A DNA stretch of 64,000 bases from CBDCTM01 sp965222005. Its GTDB lineage: Bacteria > Bacteroidota > Bacteroidia > Chitinophagales > Saprospiraceae. Below the pieces are notes generated by a model. That model ran no database searches, had not been told where the DNA came from, and saw only the letters and a list, made by a program, of their open reading frames with translations. Shown one piece after another: positions 17,924-27,228 of this stretch (its first letter is position 1; each line of letters opens with the position of its first letter). Location of the stretch: NCBI GenBank assembly GCA_965222005.1, contig OZ244935.1, positions 3,782,001-3,846,000 of the forward strand, in the 5' to 3' direction. Made by a program: the position numbers and the translations under genes.

Positions 17924-18669
17924 AGTGTTTTACTGTTTTATTTTTCAGTAAAACACCGAATAGAAATCGACTCTTTTAACTAAAGTGGCACATTTTGCTC
18001 CGGTCAGCTGGTTTTTTTGGCACAACTTGCTCCGGAATCAGTGGCACATTTTCACCGGTTTTGGTGGCACATTTTGCTCCGGTTTAGCCACTCAGTCCTT
18101 TTATCTTCATAAATATAACAATTTCCAGTCAACCGTAGCAATTTTGGTGTTTTACTTTTCAAAGTACTCTTGGTAGAATCTAATCATTCACTCCGCTTAC
18201 CACTTCCTGATTAATCATTGAGATTAGCTAGGCCTTTTCAGTATATTTTGTTGATTATCAGTATTTTATGTATTTGTATGAAATGCAATTTAATGTTTTT
18301 CAGGAGTTTTAGCATTCTTGTTACCCATGACTGAATTGGATTTTGGATTGAATTTCGACGAATCAGCAATTTTAATGATCTCGTTACTTGTTGAGTAGTC
18401 TTGGAGTAGTCTTGATGAATGTAAGAGTTTCAGTTGCTCACGTACTAAATCAGTTTTGGAGTATTTCAATTTTCTGTTGCTGTTAATCATTTTGATTGAT
18501 AATTAAAAAGGCCGTCAGCTTGCCCTGTAAATTATCTTTCAAATTTTTCAAATTTTTCAAGCGGGTAGGGGAGCCTCTTTTTTCGATAATCTGGGAGCTA
18601 CGATTTTTCAATTTCACTAAGTTGCTCTTGGTGCCAAATTCAAAATTGTGGGTTGGGATTTTCCATAGC

Positions 18670-18735
18670 GCCCAACGGGAAGTGCATACGCCGTGCGACC
18701 GAATGGGAGCATGGTCGTTATGCACATTGTTGGCA
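18670..18735 (-). other. attC-like site 19, short
   Basis: Left core gcccaac, right core gttggca. Identical in body to site 11. Owned by TacAT copy 2. Confidence 0.87.
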
Positions 18736-18749
18736 GCAGGCTTTTTTTT

Positions 18750-19253
18750 CTATCTAAATAATTGTTCTATTGTCTTCATAGGAAGAAACATTTTTTCACT
18801 ATCCGGAAGTAAAATGAATCCAAAGCGATCATAAAATTTAACTGCATTTTCATCAATTGGATCTACTATTACAGCCATAGAACCTATTACTTTAGATACT
18901 TCAAAACTTCTTTTTAAAGCATCTATTAATAATAATTTCCCCAACCCTTGACCTTTATTTTTCTCACTAATTGCTAATCTCCCAAGCAGTGTTAAAGGTA
19001 AGGATTCATAGGCTCTTGGAAGTTTTTTGCTGATTTCTTCTGGTATTGCCTCTCTTGATATTCCAGCATTTGATAAAGTATAAAATCCCTTAATATTATT
19101 TTCTCCATCACTTAATACAAAACAAGCTGATAGTTTTCTCTTAACGTCTTGTTTTGCTTGTTTTTGAATGTAGTTATCCAAGTATGTATTTCCACAAGTA
19201 AATTCTGATTTCTTGTGTTTCGATTCAAGGGGAGCTGTTATATAATCTGCCAT
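18750..19253 (-). CDS. GNAT toxin of TacT type, copy 2
   Basis: Protein identical over all 167 residues to 9158-9661, with the acetyl-CoA loop at 92-109 and Y141. The whole cassette is a duplicate. The copies diverge exactly at the AAC core on each side, which marks the mobile unit. Having two identical toxin-antitoxin loci about 9.6 kb apart means loss of either would be buffered by the other. Confidence 0.87.
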   Translation of the reverse strand: MADYITAPLESKHKKSEFTCGNTYLDNYIQKQAKQDVKRKLSACFVLSDGENNIKGFYTLSNAGISREAIPEEISKKLPRAYESLPLTLLGRLAISEKNKGQGLGKLLLIDALKRSFEVSKVIGSMAVIVDPIDENAVKFYDRFGFILLPDSEKMFLPMKTIEQLFR

Positions 19254-19254
19254 A

Positions 19255-19527
19255 TTAAAGTAACTTTTTATATTCCTTTAAGGCAGATTTTAATTTTTTA
19301 TTCGGTTTGACTCCTTTAAATGCGTAATCGAAGAAAATTTCCTGATCTTTTTTTGATGCAATTATTTTATTATGTTCTTCTACTATTTCTTCTGCTTTTG
19401 ATTGAACAGCTTTTAGTATAAATTCAGTTAAACTCCTAAAACCACCTAATTTGGAAGCATATTCAAAGAATTCTTTTTGCTCTCTTGTTAATCTTGCATC
19501 AAATCTTGTCATTTCAATACTTTTCAT
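19255..19527 (-). CDS. DUF1778 antitoxin of TacA type, copy 2
   Basis: Identical over 90 residues to 9663-9935: ribbon-helix-helix N-terminus and lysine-rich toxin-binding tail. First gene of the operon, read from the promoter at 19563-19593. Confidence 0.87.
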   Translation of the reverse strand: MKSIEMTRFDARLTREQKEFFEYASKLGGFRSLTEFILKAVQSKAEEIVEEHNKIIASKKDQEIFFDYAFKGVKPNKKLKSALKEYKKLL

Positions 19528-19562
19528 ATTAAGGTATTTTAATTTATCAACTCAATTTAATA

Positions 19563-19593
19563 CAAATGTACGTTTTTTCTCCGTACAAGTCAA
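19563..19593 (-). promoter_or_regulatory. tacAT promoter and operator, copy 2
   Basis: Same TTG-N20-TACATTTG promoter and tgtacg/cgtaca inverted repeat (19567-19587) as copy 1. Confidence 0.7.
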
Positions 19594-19621
19594 GTTTTGT
19601 GATTTTCTTTTTTCTGCTTGC

Positions 19622-19689
19622 AGCCAACGGTCGGTGCATATGCAGTGGCCGACTGAAAGGAGGGCATTGACATATGCACTTTGTTAGTG
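19622..19689 (-). other. attC-like site 20, short
   Basis: Left core agccaac, right core gttagtg. Owned by family B copy 4. Confidence 0.86.
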
Positions 19690-20194
19690 GTCGTATCTTT
19701 CCGGCGCCTCAGCGCCGGTTTTTCTTTCAGATGTTTTTGCCACCAAATTCTTCAATCAGTTCTCTTGTAAATATATGAATTTTTTTCAAGATGTGTATTT
19801 TTGGTGTTATTTTTTATGAGTCACCTCAGTTGTTTTGGAGTAATTTAGCTGAATAATTATTGATGCCTTTTTTGAGCCAGGCTTTCAGTTCTTGATTGTC
19901 AAAGAGCTTGATTAGGCCTGGTTGAATTGTAATTGTCTGCAAATTGTAGTTTTCAGGAATTTGAGTTGTTGTACTCAATTCAAGGAGTTTACCCATAATC
20001 GAGTTCAACTCAAAATCAAAAAGGCCGTCAGTTGTGCTGTTCAAGAATTATTGCTGGTATCAATTTATCAATTTTATAAATTTATAAAGCGGGCTGGCAA
20101 GCCTATCAGGATGTTGTTTTCCTTTTCCAGATATTCAATTTACCACGATACTGTTTGAAAAATAGGAAAGCTGCGAGATGATTTTCCCTATGGC
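19690..20194 (-). other. Small-ORF cassette, family B copy 4
   Basis: Hairpin with plus-strand T run at 19701-19718, small frame at 19826-20044, and the usual module order. Confidence 0.77.
19826..20044 (-). CDS. Possible small protein of family B cassettes
   Basis: 72 codons from TTG. One substitution (SIMGK for SNMGK) relative to 1299-1517. Confidence 0.32.
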   Translation of the reverse strand: MNSTTDGLFDFELNSIMGKLLELSTTTQIPENYNLQTITIQPGLIKLFDNQELKAWLKKGINNYSAKLLQNN

Positions 20195-20319
20195 CACTAA
20201 CGGTCTGCGTAAACGCCGTGCGGTTTTCAAAGTGCTGAAAGGAACTACAAAATTCTTTATCAACCAAAAAGCATTTTATCTTCCAAGTAGCCGCATGGAC
20301 GCTTTACGCTTTGTTACCT
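20195..20319 (-). other. attC-like site 21, long
   Basis: Left core cactaac, right core gttacct. Owned by family A copy 3. Confidence 0.86.
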
Positions 20320-20789
20320 ATCCGTATTTCGGCGCGCACAGCGCCGTTTCTGAGGATAGTTTGAAAGGAACTGTTGAGTCCTTTATTTATCGTATTCACC
20401 ACTGGAACAAATAAGTTCTTTAGGTGGTGGTATAAATATATAACATTTTTCCTTAATCCGTGAATTTGACTGTCAATTTGTAGTTGGGCCCCAGAGGAGA
20501 ATTTGGGTATAATTTATGGACTCATAGCTTTCGCTGGAAGATTTAACAATTTGGCTGACTCAGTGCCGATCAAAGAATTATTGTGTGAAGAATAATTTCC
20601 CGTGATTATTGCTTTTAATTATTGTTGATCCGAGGCCCTGGTTCTTGGTTTGTAAAAAGCTTATCGAAGAAATTTTTAAGCAGGTAGGGCGATCACTTTG
20701 GATGCTGTATCTTGACGAATTCATTCAATTTTTCCAGGCGTAATTTGGGACTAATTTAGAATCGAGGGATGGCCTTAAAATTCTATGGT
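20320..20789 (-). other. ORF-less cassette, family A copy 3
   Basis: Standard family A body with no gene beyond the doubtful minus frame that ends in the attC. Confidence 0.77.
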
Positions 20790-20855
20790 AGGTAACGTCC
20801 AGCGTATGTGACGTGCCGCCGATTAGGCGGCATGTACATATACGCATTGTTCGCT
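20790..20855 (-). other. attC-like site 22, short
   Basis: Left core aggtaac, right core gttcgct; arms gcgtatgtg / catatacgc. Owned by the 20868-21746 gene. Confidence 0.83.
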
Positions 20856-20867
20856 ACAGCTATTTTT

Positions 20868-21746
20868 TTACATCTTAAAATAATAGATTCCTTCTCGTTT
20901 CTTAGCATCTTCAATCAAAGTTCTTATTTCCATTCTCAATTCTTTTTCTGATTTTCCTGATAAAATTATTGTATCATTATACATTGCAAACCATCTTTTT
21001 TTGATGCCTAATCCTCTCATTTCCTTTTTCTTCTTTCTTGAATTTATTCGTCCCCATTCTCTTATATAAATTGGTTCCAATTCTGGATGTTCTTCCAACA
21101 AATTTTCTATCTTATACCAATTATATTCTCTTGATGATTTCGTTTTCATCATTATTAGTAATTCTTTTTCTACACTTTTCTCTAAGTTATTTTTGTTTAT
21201 TCTTTCAGGCAATTCTGTTATAATTCCATATTTACCTTCTGACAGCGTATAATCATTTTTAATCGAACTTCTTATCCCTTTTCCAAAATGAATTGGGTAG
21301 TTTGAGATTATTCCATCGTAAATAATTTTTCCTTTATATGGCAATAATACTGCTTGCACCATTATAGGTAAATTATTTCCCCAAAACGATTGAAATGGAT
21401 CATTTAAAGCATGTACTCCATATACATATTTATCTCCTAAAAAATAGGCATATTTTTTCGTCAGTTTCACCACATAAAATGTTCCTTGTTTAAAGTATTT
21501 AAACCCTCGTATTATATCTTTATCTTCTTTGGACAACTCTTCTGATTTTTCTTTTATATAATCATTCATCATGTGTATGTTTTCATACATCGCATTTCTA
21601 ATCGGGTATTTATCTTCTACTGAATAATTCATGAATTTTTCTAATGTTGTCGATTTCGATATTAACCCCTTCTTTATTCCTACATAATAAATCAATTTTG
21701 GATGAATTTCTAAATACTTGTAATATTCCTCTTCATTTAATCTCAT
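20868..21746 (-). CDS. Unrecognised cytoplasmic protein
   Basis: 292 residues, mixed alpha/beta, with no signal peptide or membrane segment. A helical N-terminal part (about 1-95) is followed by a strand-rich centre (TFYVVKLTKKYAYFLGDKYV, FQSFWGNNLPIMVQAVLLPY, KGKIIYDGIIS, about 96-185) and a basic helical C-terminus with REWGRINSRKKKKEMRGLG. The centre resembles proteins in which a compact domain with a GKIIYDG strand recurs, but I cannot name the family. It is the sole gene of its cassette, with an ATG start. Lysine-rich composition could suggest nucleic-acid contact; that is a guess. Confidence 0.62.
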   Translation of the reverse strand: MRLNEEEYYKYLEIHPKLIYYVGIKKGLISKSTTLEKFMNYSVEDKYPIRNAMYENIHMMNDYIKEKSEELSKEDKDIIRGFKYFKQGTFYVVKLTKKYAYFLGDKYVYGVHALNDPFQSFWGNNLPIMVQAVLLPYKGKIIYDGIISNYPIHFGKGIRSSIKNDYTLSEGKYGIITELPERINKNNLEKSVEKELLIMMKTKSSREYNWYKIENLLEEHPELEPIYIREWGRINSRKKKKEMRGLGIKKRWFAMYNDTIILSGKSEKELRMEIRTLIEDAKKREGIYYFKM

Positions 21747-21775
21747 GGCTGTAATTGTTTTGTTTTTTTAGTTGT

Positions 21776-21901
21776 AGCGAACGGTCTGCGTAGACGCCGT
21801 GCGGTTTTCAAAGTGCTGAAAGGAACTGCAAAAATTTTTACCAAGTAACCAACATTTCGTCCTCAAAGAAAGCCGCATGGACGCTCTACGCTTTGTTACC
21901 T
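21776..21901 (-). other. attC-like site 23, long variant
   Basis: Left core agcgaac, right core gttacct. The right arm reads gacgctctacgc and the centre matches site 35. Owned by family A copy 4. Confidence 0.84.
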
Positions 21902-22368
21902 ATCCGTATTTCGGCGCGCACAGCGCCGTTTCTGACGATGGTTTCAAAGGAACTGTTGAGTCCTTTATTTATCGTATTCACCACTGGAACAAAAGAGTTC
22001 TTTAGGTGGTGGTATAAATATATAACATTTTTCCTTAATCCGTGAATTTGACTGCCAAATTGTAATTGGGCTACTGAAGAATTTGGGTGTAATTTATCGA
22101 CTCATAGCTTTCGCTGGAAGATTTAACAATTTGGCTGACTCAGTGGCGATCAAAGAATTATTGTGTGAAGAATAATTTCCCGTGATTATTGCTTTTAATT
22201 ATTGTTGACTCCAGGCCCTGGTTCTGGTTTGTAAAAAGCTTATCGAAGAAATTTTTAAGCGGGTAGGGTGATCAATTTGGATGCTGTATCTTGACAAATT
22301 CACTCAATTTTTCCAGGCGTAATTTGGGACTAATTTAGAATCGAGGGATGGCCTTAAAATTCTATGGT
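21902..22368 (-). other. ORF-less cassette, family A copy 4
   Basis: A sub-type of A shared with copies 5, 8 and 9 (tctgacgatggtttc instead of tctgaggatagtttg). No gene seen. Confidence 0.76.
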
Positions 22369-22494
22369 AGGTAACGGTTCGCGTAGACGCCGTGCGGCTT
22401 CAAGATGTTTATCGGGACTGAATTAGTTATACATTCTAAAGTTACAGCAAACAACGAAAATTTGACCGCATGGACGCTCTACGCTTTGTTACCT
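22369..22494 (-). other. attC-like site 24, long variant
   Basis: Left core aggtaac, right core gttacct. Its centre carries attctaaagttacagc, shared with sites 32 and 33. Confidence 0.84.
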
Positions 22495-22964
22495 ATCCGT
22501 ATTTCGGCGCGCACAGCGCCGTTTCTGACGATGGTTTCAAAGGAACTGTTGAGTCCTTTATTTATCGTATTCACCAATGGAACAAATAAGTTCTTTAGGT
22601 GGTGGTATAAATATATAACATTTTTCCTTAATCCGTGAATTTGACTGTCAATTTGTAGTTGGGCCACAGAGGAGATTTTGAGTATAATTTATCGACTCAT
22701 AACTTTCGCTGGAAGATTTAACAATTTGGCTGACTCAGTGGCGATCAAAGAATTATTGTGTGAAGAATAATTTCCCGTGATTATTGCTTTCAATTATTGT
22801 TGATTCCAGGCCCTGGTTTTTGGTTTGTAAAAAGCTTATCGAAGAAATTTTTAAGCGGGTAGGGCGATCACTTTGGATGTTGTATCTTGACGAATTCATT
22901 CAATTTTTCCAGGCGTAATTTGGGACTAATTTAGAATCGAGGGATGGTCTTAAAATTCTATGGT
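22495..22964 (-). other. ORF-less cassette, family A copy 5
   Basis: Second A sub-type. The minus frame could start at GTG (22667) and end at 22479 in the attC. Confidence 0.76.
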
Positions 22965-23030
22965 AGGTAACGGTCTGCATAGCCGCAGGCTGCCCGTTTG
23001 GGGCAGCTTGACGGCTATGCTTTGTTCGCT
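22965..23030 (-). other. attC-like site 25, short
   Basis: Left core aggtaac, right core gttcgct; arms gcatagccg / cggctatgc with one extra base on the right arm. Owned by the two-gene membrane cassette. Confidence 0.85.
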
Positions 23031-23050
23031 TCTCGCCTTCTTTTTTCTTT

Positions 23051-23422
23051 TTAAAATATTTGAAATTGAGTAGCATCCCATTCCCACACATATTTACCCA
23101 TTTGAGCGTTGGTGAATAGGGCAAACTTTACTCCAAGATAAATATGAATTAGGTTTATAGCTAATCTTTGAAGTTGGTCAAATCCCCTTCCTTTTCTAAC
23201 TCCTCTATCAATTCCGATTATAAAATCAAATGCTGTAAATATTAATGAAGTAATTGCACCTACAATAATTAAATTTATTATCGAGGTCAAAAAATATGAC
23301 CAAGGCATTTTTCCCATAATTGAAATAATAATTGTAGTTATTATGCCTCCAATTAGAACGCAGATTAAATTTAGAATTGAAATCTGCTTAAATGCTTCTG
23401 CGGTTGAAATTTTATACTCCAT
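23051..23422 (-). CDS. Small integral membrane protein
   Basis: 123 residues with two clear hydrophobic segments (about 16-36 and 43-69) and a weaker C-terminal one. A polar RGVRKGRGFDQLQR stretch separates them from the end. It starts 18 bases after the stop of 23441-24430, so the pair is an operon in a single cassette. The hydrophobic segments resemble those in the C-terminus of its partner. Function unknown; a membrane complex of the two is a reasonable inference. Confidence 0.65.
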   Translation of the reverse strand: MEYKISTAEAFKQISILNLICVLIGGIITTIIISIMGKMPWSYFLTSIINLIIVGAITSLIFTAFDFIIGIDRGVRKGRGFDQLQRLAINLIHIYLGVKFALFTNAQMGKYVWEWDATQFQIF

Positions 23423-23440
23423 TTAGATTGTTTTTATTTT

Positions 23441-24430
23441 CTAAAAAATTTGCCAGATGAATTTCACTCCATTTTCCATTGTAAGTTTAGCAAGTTGGTA
23501 GCCTCCATAAACAACTAACGCTAAAGTGATTAAGGTTGCCCTTCTTTGGAAAGTCGTTTTTTCGTAATAAGAAAAGATTAGCCCTAAAAAACTCCCAAAA
23601 GGAACTAATAATATTCCTATAATAACTCCCCCTATTAGACAATTTAGAATTGAAATCCCGAAACTACTTGTAGAAAACCCATTGCCGAAATTAAATATCG
23701 AAAATATTATCCCACCTACAATGCCATAAAATATTCCAGTTCGTATCATCCTTAAAACCTTATCCATAAAAGACATTGTTGATAGGGTAACATCTCTTTT
23801 TAATTTTAATTCCTTTTTTGATTGATATGGATTGATTGGGGTGTAATTTTTACCTTGAATAGCTTTGAGCATATTATAGGCATAGCTTCTGACTTCACTT
23901 TCTGTAAATGGACTTAATACTGGAGAAGCTAATTTCATCAAAGGTCTAACTGCTTCTTTATCTCCAATTTGCCCGAGAATCCAAATAAATTCGATTTTTT
24001 CAATCCATGTTCTTGATTTATTTAAAGCTTCAATTACTTTCGGAACTGCGTCTTTTCCACAAAAAGAAATTAATTCTGCAAAAGGTCTGCAAATGTTTAT
24101 CCAGCCACTTGTTACCAATTTTTCTTTAAATGCTTCATTAATTATTTTTATTTCGGAGCCTGAAAATTGATAAGACGCAATTCCCAAAGATTCGCCAAAT
24201 CCTAACCTTATCCCTTCACTTTGTAGCATCGTGGGAGCTTCTAATTGAATTTTGTAAATCAAAGCATCTAAAGCATTTATTCCTCTTGTCCTTAGTTCAT
24301 TATAAATTTCTCGATTTACGACTTGATTTTCAACCCATTGAACTGACATTGTACCTTTATCTTTACCATTTGTTTCTATCAAATAGGTGCATAAAATTGT
24401 TGGACTTTCTTCTTTAAGATTGCTTTTCAT
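23441..24430 (-). CDS. HEAT-like repeat protein with C-terminal membrane domain
   Basis: The start is taken at ATG 24430 (MKSNLKEESPTILCT), because the longer frame runs back into the attC; this gives 329 residues. The N-terminal 200 residues are soluble, with HEAT-like helix pairs around VPKVIEALNKSRTWIEKIEF and LGQIGDKEAVRPLMKLA. Three hydrophobic segments fill the last 90 residues. It is the first gene of the cassette and is followed by a small membrane protein. Function unknown. Confidence 0.65.
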   Translation of the reverse strand: MKSNLKEESPTILCTYLIETNGKDKGTMSVQWVENQVVNREIYNELRTRGINALDALIYKIQLEAPTMLQSEGIRLGFGESLGIASYQFSGSEIKIINEAFKEKLVTSGWINICRPFAELISFCGKDAVPKVIEALNKSRTWIEKIEFIWILGQIGDKEAVRPLMKLASPVLSPFTESEVRSYAYNMLKAIQGKNYTPINPYQSKKELKLKRDVTLSTMSFMDKVLRMIRTGIFYGIVGGIIFSIFNFGNGFSTSSFGISILNCLIGGVIIGILLVPFGSFLGLIFSYYEKTTFQRRATLITLALVVYGGYQLAKLTMENGVKFIWQIF

Positions 24431-24456
24431 TTTGTTTGTATTTTTTTCTTGGTGGA

Positions 24457-24522
24457 AGCGAACGGGAAGTGCAAACGCCGTGCGACCGGACGGGAGCATG
24501 GTCGTTTTGCACAATGTTATGT
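24457..24522 (-). other. attC-like site 26, short
   Basis: Left core agcgaac, right core gttatgt; body close to site 11. Owned by cassette F copy 2. Confidence 0.84.
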
Positions 24523-24971
24523 ACATTTTAGCGCGTTGGCCGCAATTTTGATATTCTTCAATTTTTTCAAAAACTCTCTTTGATCTTGCTGTTTAATTAA
24601 ACTGTTTTCTTTATTCAGTTTCAATTATCGTCTTCACTTAACCATTTTCAAAACATGTCAAAAAAGACAATCTCTTTTTAGGCTGAATTTAGCTCAATTT
24701 CCCTAGGTTTCAAAAGTATTTTTAATGAGTTTTAAGTTTTAGTCGATTTCAATATTCCAAAGCTGCTTTTTCTATTTCTTTTGTGAATTCAACTTATAAT
24801 TATATTTAACCAAGTGATAATCAATTGTTTATATCAATTTTACTGATAAATTGCCTTTCTCTAATTTTGATTTTCTTCAGAATTATCTTGTAATAATTTC
24901 TTGTTTCAAGTTTTTTAAGGGTGTTGAATTTATTCAAATTAAAATGCGCGTTGGCCCAAAATTCTAGTTGT
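24523..24971 (-). other. ORF-less cassette F, copy 2
   Basis: AT-rich. Shares gcgcgttggcc near its start and gcgttggccc near its end with 11165-11633, though the middle differs. No gene seen. Confidence 0.63.
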
Positions 24972-25097
24972 ACATAACGGAAAGTGGAGACGACGTGCGG
25001 CTTAAAAAGTGTGTTCGGAACTAAAATACTGATTTTTGTGTACGGTTAAAATTTCGTAGAAATTTTGACCGCATGTACGTGCTCCGCATTGTTAGGC
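24972..25097 (-). other. attC-like site 27, long variant
   Basis: Left core acataac, right core gttaggc; centre related to sites 3 and 13. Owned by the beta-barrel gene. Confidence 0.8.
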
Positions 25098-25107
25098 TCA
25101 GTATTCT

Positions 25108-25872
25108 TTAATTGGTCAATTTTAATCCAATTATAAAACCAAGGTTTATCAATATTGCGTTTCCTTTAACAGCATAGCTTATGTCTTGATTTAATAGATT
25201 GCTGTAAAACCGAAAACTTATATTGGATTTTATTGTGAAAAATTTCAATTCATCAAAACTAATTCCATAACCTACTCCCATTCCAAACCTTATTAAACTT
25301 TCCTTCCAATGTCTCTTGAAATTTTCTTTATGGCTTTTTTTAACGTAGTAAAACGTTTCGTAGCTAGCTGCTTGTTTTCCATGTTCACTATTGATTTTGT
25401 ATTCTTGAACAGTAAATTTTGAATATATATCTGTTATAAATTCTCCTAATATAAACTGGTTAAAGTATTTAATCTTTTTGCCTAAAAAAAATCTTGTATC
25501 GATTGGAATCTGGTATGACTCTAGTATAAATGAATACATGAATTTATCTTCTATATTACTTGTAGATTGCCATTTCTTAGAACTTTGTCCTTTAATTTCA
25601 TATGTTAATCCCGTTCCAATTTGAAATCTTTCTTTAACTGGAATATAGAATTTCAATCCAAATGATTTTCCAAAGAACAATTTTTTAGGAGCTTCTTTAT
25701 TAATTAAAAAAAGTCCAAACCCAGTTGACGGTATTTTCTCCCTATCTAGATTGGTTTTTGAAATGTTAAAATTATAAACTGGTTCAATTGAAAAATAGTT
25801 TTTTAAGACTTGTGCATTAGTGAATTGTGCAAGCCCTATTAATGTTGTAATAAAGATAGTTTTCAATTTCAT
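25108..25872 (-). CDS. Outer-membrane beta-barrel protein (PorT/OmpX-like)
   Basis: The start is taken at ATG 25872, where a signal peptide begins (MKLKTIFITTLIGLAQFTNA); the longer frame starts inside the next attC. The mature part of about 235 residues is made of alternating strands with aromatic girdles: LKFYIPVKERFQIGTGLTYE, IPIDTRFFLGKKIKYFNQFI, IRFGMGVGYGISF and a final INLGFIIGLKLTN ending in a barrel-type strand. This matches the outer-membrane beta-barrel families common in Bacteroidota. It is the only gene of its cassette. Role unknown. Confidence 0.74.
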   Translation of the reverse strand: MKLKTIFITTLIGLAQFTNAQVLKNYFSIEPVYNFNISKTNLDREKIPSTGFGLFLINKEAPKKLFFGKSFGLKFYIPVKERFQIGTGLTYEIKGQSSKKWQSTSNIEDKFMYSFILESYQIPIDTRFFLGKKIKYFNQFILGEFITDIYSKFTVQEYKINSEHGKQAASYETFYYVKKSHKENFKRHWKESLIRFGMGVGYGISFDELKFFTIKSNISFRFYSNLLNQDISYAVKGNAILINLGFIIGLKLTN

Positions 25873-25895
25873 TATTATGTCTATCTTCTTATTGA

Positions 25896-26020
25896 GCCTA
25901 ACGGTCCGCGTAAACGCCGTGCGGCCTTCAAGGTGCTGAAAGGAACTACAAAATTCTTTATCAACCAAAAAGCATTTTATCTTCCAAGTAGCCGCATGGT
26001 CGTTTTACGCTTTGTTACCA
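25896..26020 (-). other. attC-like site 28, long
   Basis: Left core gcctaac, right core gttacca. Identical to site 10 from AAC onward. Confidence 0.88.
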
Positions 26021-26026
26021 GCAGTT

Positions 26027-26527
26027 TCAATTTCCTTTTTTTAACAAATCTTCAAGCCGATACTTTTTATATATAGCTTTTCTTTTTTTATCGATTTGGA
26101 GTAATTCATTCTTGCTTTGAATTAACAACCAATAATTGGGTTCAATTTTAAATAATTGACCTAGCTTAAAGGCTAAATCGGGATTAATTTTTCTTCTTCC
26201 TTTTAATATTGCACTTAAATTTGATTCTTCTATTTCTAAGTAATTTGCCAATTGTTTATTTCTTACTTTTAAAGCCGTCAAATGTTTTTTTAAAAATTCT
26301 CCTGCACTAATTAATTGATCTGGTTCTGATTCTGAAATGTAACTTTCAAGTTGTAGTTTCAAAGAAATCAATTCATATTTAATTCTTTCTTTAGGGTTTT
26401 GATTTTTTGAATGCTCTAAAATAGCTTTTTGCAAGCCTTTATAGTCTTTGCTATTTATATTTACAACTCCTTTTCCGGTCCCATTTATTCCACCAGGATT
26501 TATCAGCCTACTTCTTTTTGTACTCAT
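26027..26527 (-). CDS. HTH antitoxin-like protein (HigA type), copy 2
   Basis: Identical over 166 residues to 8001-8501, including the HTH at about 75-137 and the 4-base overlap with its partner (26524-26527). Part of an exact cassette duplication 18 kb away from copy 1. Confidence 0.8.
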   Translation of the reverse strand: MSTKRSRLINPGGINGTGKGVVNINSKDYKGLQKAILEHSKNQNPKERIKYELISLKLQLESYISESEPDQLISAGEFLKKHLTALKVRNKQLANYLEIEESNLSAILKGRRKINPDLAFKLGQLFKIEPNYWLLIQSKNELLQIDKKRKAIYKKYRLEDLLKKGN

Positions 26528-27018
26528 AATTTTAATTTTAAATATTCTTCAATTAATTGGAGCCCTACTTTTGGTTCAATAAACATTCTTTGCCCCATAG
26601 CTAAAGTAGCTCCATATTTTTGTTGATATAGTGGGATCAATTTTGTTTTACTTTCAAATGTTGCATAGCCTTTGTAATCATTTTGGCCTAATTCAAAACT
26701 TTTCAAACATCCAAAGGCAATAAGACATGCAGCTACTTTATCAAACTTTCCTTTTGAACCAAAATTGTGAGGGGCAATTTCAATATTGTTCATATACAGC
26801 ATTTCATCATTCATTAAACTGAACATTATCATTCCTTGAATTGTGTAGGGGTCTTCATCTGTTGTTAGTTTATAGAATTCAGCTCCTTCCGTTTTAAACA
26901 ATGACTTCCAATTAAACTGCCAATCATCTTTTTTCATTGGCATATCCTTCATTACTGCCTTTTCAATTTTTGCCTTAACTTCTTTTTGGGTTTTGACTTC
27001 AATTATGTGTATCGTCAT
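26524..27018 (-). CDS. GNAT-like toxin candidate of a TA pair, copy 2
   Basis: Identical over 164 residues to 8498-8992. The same promoter and operator lie upstream (27030-27066). Toxin role inferred from its HTH partner. Confidence 0.68.
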   Translation of the reverse strand: MTIHIIEVKTQKEVKAKIEKAVMKDMPMKKDDWQFNWKSLFKTEGAEFYKLTTDEDPYTIQGMIMFSLMNDEMLYMNNIEIAPHNFGSKGKFDKVAACLIAFGCLKSFELGQNDYKGYATFESKTKLIPLYQQKYGATLAMGQRMFIEPKVGLQLIEEYLKLKL

Positions 27019-27029
27019 AGTGATTGTTT

Positions 27030-27066
27030 GTTATACAAAGATATGATTCTTTGATAACAATTACAA
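27030..27066 (-). promoter_or_regulatory. Promoter with operator-like inverted repeat, copy 2
   Basis: Same TTG-N20-TATCTTTG promoter and gttatacaaag/ctttgataac repeat as at 9004-9040. Confidence 0.68.
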
Positions 27067-27103
27067 ATTATTATCTATTTTGTTATTTTGTGATCTCTAT
27101 TGC

Positions 27104-27228
27104 TGGTAACGGTCTGCGTAAACGCCGTGCGGCATTCAAGATGCTGAAAGGAACTACAAAATTCTTTATCAGCCAAAAAGCATTTCATCTTCCAAGTAGC
27201 CGCATGGACGCTTTACGCTTTGTTACCT
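27104..27228 (-). other. attC-like site 29, long
   Basis: Left core tggtaac, right core gttacct. Owned by family A copy 6. Confidence 0.86.

Larger units (their letters stand above)
15518..18090 (-). mobile_element. IS21-family element with istA and istB
   Basis: A 2573-base element flanked by a 5-base direct repeat ctcag (15513-15517 and 18091-18095). The ends begin TG, and both carry repeated ccggagcaaa-n-tgtgccac blocks: two on the left, four on the right. Multiple terminal transposase sites are typical of IS21. Both genes are intact. Confidence 0.93.
15443..18669 (-). other. ORF-less cassette, family C copy 2, split by IS21
   Basis: The left remnant (15443-15517) and right part (18091-18669) match family C, apart from a divergent stretch around the insertion. 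Without the IS the cassette would be about 650 bases, the family norm. Here the minus frame MINSNRKLKYSK... (18290-18490, 66 codons) is open. Confidence 0.76.

Noticed and set aside
24431..24526. Longer start for the HEAT-like gene and, likewise, 25873-25968 for the beta-barrel gene
   Set aside because: Both extensions lie inside attC sites; starts at 24430 and 25872 leave normal N-termini, the second beginning with a signal peptide.
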